Part shown: positions 5,596 to 7,051 of the stretch, in pieces | Numbering within the stretch: position 1 is the first letter of the stretch | Layout: each line of letters opens with the position of its first letter | Origin: Syntrophorhabdaceae bacterium PtaU1.Bin034 | GTDB lineage: Bacteria; Desulfobacterota_G; Syntrophorhabdia; Syntrophorhabdales; WCHB1-27 | Length of the DNA stretch: 7,051 bases | Reading direction: 5' to 3' | Assembly (NCBI GenBank): GCA_002067405.1 | Contig: MVRP01000206.1 | Location: forward strand, 1-7,051 | Position numbers and translations under genes: made by a program | Notes under the pieces: model-generated | Databases searched by the model: none | Told to the model about the DNA's origin: nothing | What the model saw: only the letters and a program-made list of their open reading frames with translations

Positions 5596-5623
5596 TCAAA
5601 TTATGAAATCCATTCGCTATACT
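5595..5623 (+). promoter_or_regulatory. Possible sigma-70 promoter for the histidine kinase
   Basis: TTCAAA (5595-5600) and TATACT (5618-5623) are separated by 17 bases in an AT-rich stretch about 60 bases before the kinase start. The -10 box matches five of six and the -35 box four of six consensus positions. Pattern match only. Confidence 0.35.
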
Positions 5624-5684
5624 ACTATAGTTTTCTATATTTGCTTCATTAATTTTTCCAACGTTTACGAGGTAGTGTCGAGCG

Positions 5685-7051
5685 ATGACTGTATCCAAAA
5701 AGAAATATCTCTCCCTGTGCATGCTTCTGTGTCTCGGAATCTTCATTTTTGATCTTGCCACGCCGTTAGACTTCGGGGTCTGGACTCTCTATATGATACC
5801 CCTTCTTTTGATAGCAGAGATTGCTCGTCCCCGATTGCTCTTGTCGTTCACGGGTCTTTGCATTGTTCTTATCTTTTCGCGTCTCCTCCTTCCTTTCGGT
5901 GCTGCCCTGTCCAGTCAGTTTCTTCACCGGATTACAGAAACAAGCATAGGTGTCGTCGTTGTCCTGGTGTTATTGCAGCGAAATCGTGCCAGGGAAGCGT
6001 TGCAGCGAACAAACGCGGGGCTTGAAGAGGCCGTAAAGGAGCGAACGTCGCAGTTGTCCGTGCTTACCGCAAGACTAGAAGAGGAGAAGACACGCATGGA
6101 AAGGCTTATGGAACAGCTTCCCATAGGCATTATGGTCGGCCGTTCTCCTTCCATGGAAATAACGTATACCAACAAGCACATGGACGAAATATTGGGAATG
6201 CTTCTCGCTACAGAGGCCAGCGTGGAGCCTTATCTGTCCGTCCATTCTGACGGTCGCCGTTACGTCCTCAAGGAGTGGCCGCTCCACCGCTCTCTATTCA
6301 ATAACAAGATTGTGAAAAATGAGGATGTCAGCTTTGATCGAGGCAATGGAGAGAAGGTTGTCGTGAGGGTCAGTTCGGCTCCACTTAGCGGGGATGACTG
6401 TTTCGGGACACAGGCAGTGGCAATTGTCAGGAACGTTACGGACGAGAAACGTGTGGAAGAGGCGCTCCGTCAGGCGCGCAACGAACTCGAACGGAGGGTA
6501 CAGGAACGAACACGGGAATTGCGCCGGGCCTATGAGGCGCTTCATGCGGAGCTTGAGCAGCACAAACTCATGGAGGAGGAACAGCAACACCTTAGAGAGC
6601 GGCTCGCCCAGTCTCAGAAAATGGAGGCGATAGGCACTCTTGCCGGAGGCATTGCTCACGACTTCAACAACATGCTCGCTGTTATTATCGGCAACGTTGA
6701 ACTGGCTCTTGACGACTTGGACGAAAGGAGTGAAGCCAGGCATTACATAGAGCAAACACTGAAGGCGTCCTTCCGTGCAAGAGACCTAGTTAAACATATT
6801 CTCACATTCAGCAGAAAGACCGAGCGGGAGAAGAATTCCCTCAGCCTCATCCCCCTTCTTAAAGAAACATACAAATTACTTCGAGCGTCACTCCCTGCCA
6901 CCGTGCACATGAATCTCGACGTGCAGACCGAATCTGACACAATTTTTGCCGACCCTTCGCATATACAGCAAGTATTGATGAACCTCTCGACCAATGCCGC
7001 TCATGCCATGAGGGAAAAGGGCGGCCTTCTCACCATTGGCCTTTCCGATGT
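5685..7051 (+). CDS. Membrane-anchored PAS sensor histidine kinase (3' end outside window)
   Basis: 455 residues are present, open to the right edge. ATG 5685 is the first start after an in-frame TAG at 5673; the ribosome binding site is weak (GAGG 12 bases upstream). Residues 8-97 hold about four hydrophobic helices, the first followed by FDLATPLDFGVWTLYMIP, a layout recurring in membrane input regions of such kinases. Residues 98-140 are coiled coil. A PAS-type sensor follows from about 140 (EQLPIGIMV, ITYTNKHMDEILG) to a PAC-like end near 250 (AIVRNVTDEKRVEEAL), then a second coiled coil with VQERTREL. The H-box GTLAGGIAHDFNNML carries the phosphorylated His325; the N-box NLSTNAAHAM (Asn433, Asn437) opens the ATPase domain. 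G-boxes and any C-terminal receiver lie beyond the window. It autophosphorylates and passes phosphate to a receiver; the signal is unknown. The divergent receiver at 4847-5205 is an obvious but unproven partner. Confidence 0.9.
   Translation, partial: MTVSKKKYLSLCMLLCLGIFIFDLATPLDFGVWTLYMIPLLLIAEIARPRLLLSFTGLCIVLIFSRLLLPFGAALSSQFLHRITETSIGVVVVLVLLQRNRAREALQRTNAGLEEAVKERTSQLSVLTARLEEEKTRMERLMEQLPIGIMVGRSPSMEITYTNKHMDEILGMLLATEASVEPYLSVHSDGRRYVLKEWPLHRSLFNNKIVKNEDVSFDRGNGEKVVVRVSSAPLSGDDCFGTQAVAIVRNVTDEKRVEEALRQARNELERRVQERTRELRRAYEALHAELEQHKLMEEEQQHLRERLAQSQKMEAIGTLAGGIAHDFNNMLAVIIGNVELALDDLDERSEARHYIEQTLKASFRARDLVKHILTFSRKTEREKNSLSLIPLLKETYKLLRASLPATVHMNLDVQTESDTIFADPSHIQQVLMNLSTNAAHAMREKGGLLTIGLSD

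Noticed and set aside
5456..5752. Open frames on both strands overlapping the kinase start (plus 5456-5752, minus 5492-5761)
   Set aside because: Both overlap the beginning of the kinase gene, lack ribosome binding sites and show no family-like motif.
1..7051. CRISPR array, tRNA, rRNA or complete insertion sequence
   Set aside because: No regularly spaced repeats, no tRNA-like cloverleaf, no rRNA motif and no transposase or terminal inverted repeats were found on reading both strands by eye.

Overview
The window reads as a bacterial chromosome segment of roughly balanced base composition. It has clear Shine-Dalgarno sites, two lipoprotein signal peptides with glycine-rich linkers, and a PAS histidine kinase plus receiver protein of a style common in Desulfobacterota/Geobacter-like and Nitrospirota genomes. 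That taxonomic guess is inference from protein style only.

Layout. (1) 1-240: the C-terminal end of a protein entering from the left, possibly a SAM-dependent methyltransferase. (2) 252-605: a short frameshifted lipoprotein remnant. (3) 684-3032: an intact 782-residue lipoprotein that appears to combine a ZU5-like segment, a papain/C39-like cysteine-protease-type domain and several beta-sandwich modules; a two-way terminator at 3121-3146 follows it. (4) 3169-4639: a patch of mobile-element-type genes, mostly broken. It holds a DUF932 (phage/plasmid-type) gene with a +1 frameshift and an ACG where ATG is expected, an intact small ribbon-helix-helix-like protein, a plus-strand fossil of a ParA/MinD-like P-loop ATPase, and the C-terminal stub of a conjugative coupling-type ATPase. 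(5) 4847-5205: a CheY-like response regulator on the minus strand, frameshifted directly after its start codon. (6) 5206-5684: a mostly non-coding divergent region with hairpins, two possible promoters and a 62-codon membrane-type fragment. (7) 5685-7051: the first 455 residues of a membrane-anchored PAS histidine kinase running off the right edge.

How the parts fit. The DUF932, RHH, ParA-like and coupling-protein pieces make best sense together as the remains of an integrated conjugative element or plasmid. The kinase and receiver are divergent neighbours and could once have been partners, but the receiver looks inactivated. Three separate genes carry single-base frame breaks next to short homopolymers, so either this is a decaying locus or the underlying sequence has indel errors. 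No complete new system is visible. The most unusual intact object is the 782-residue multidomain lipoprotein.
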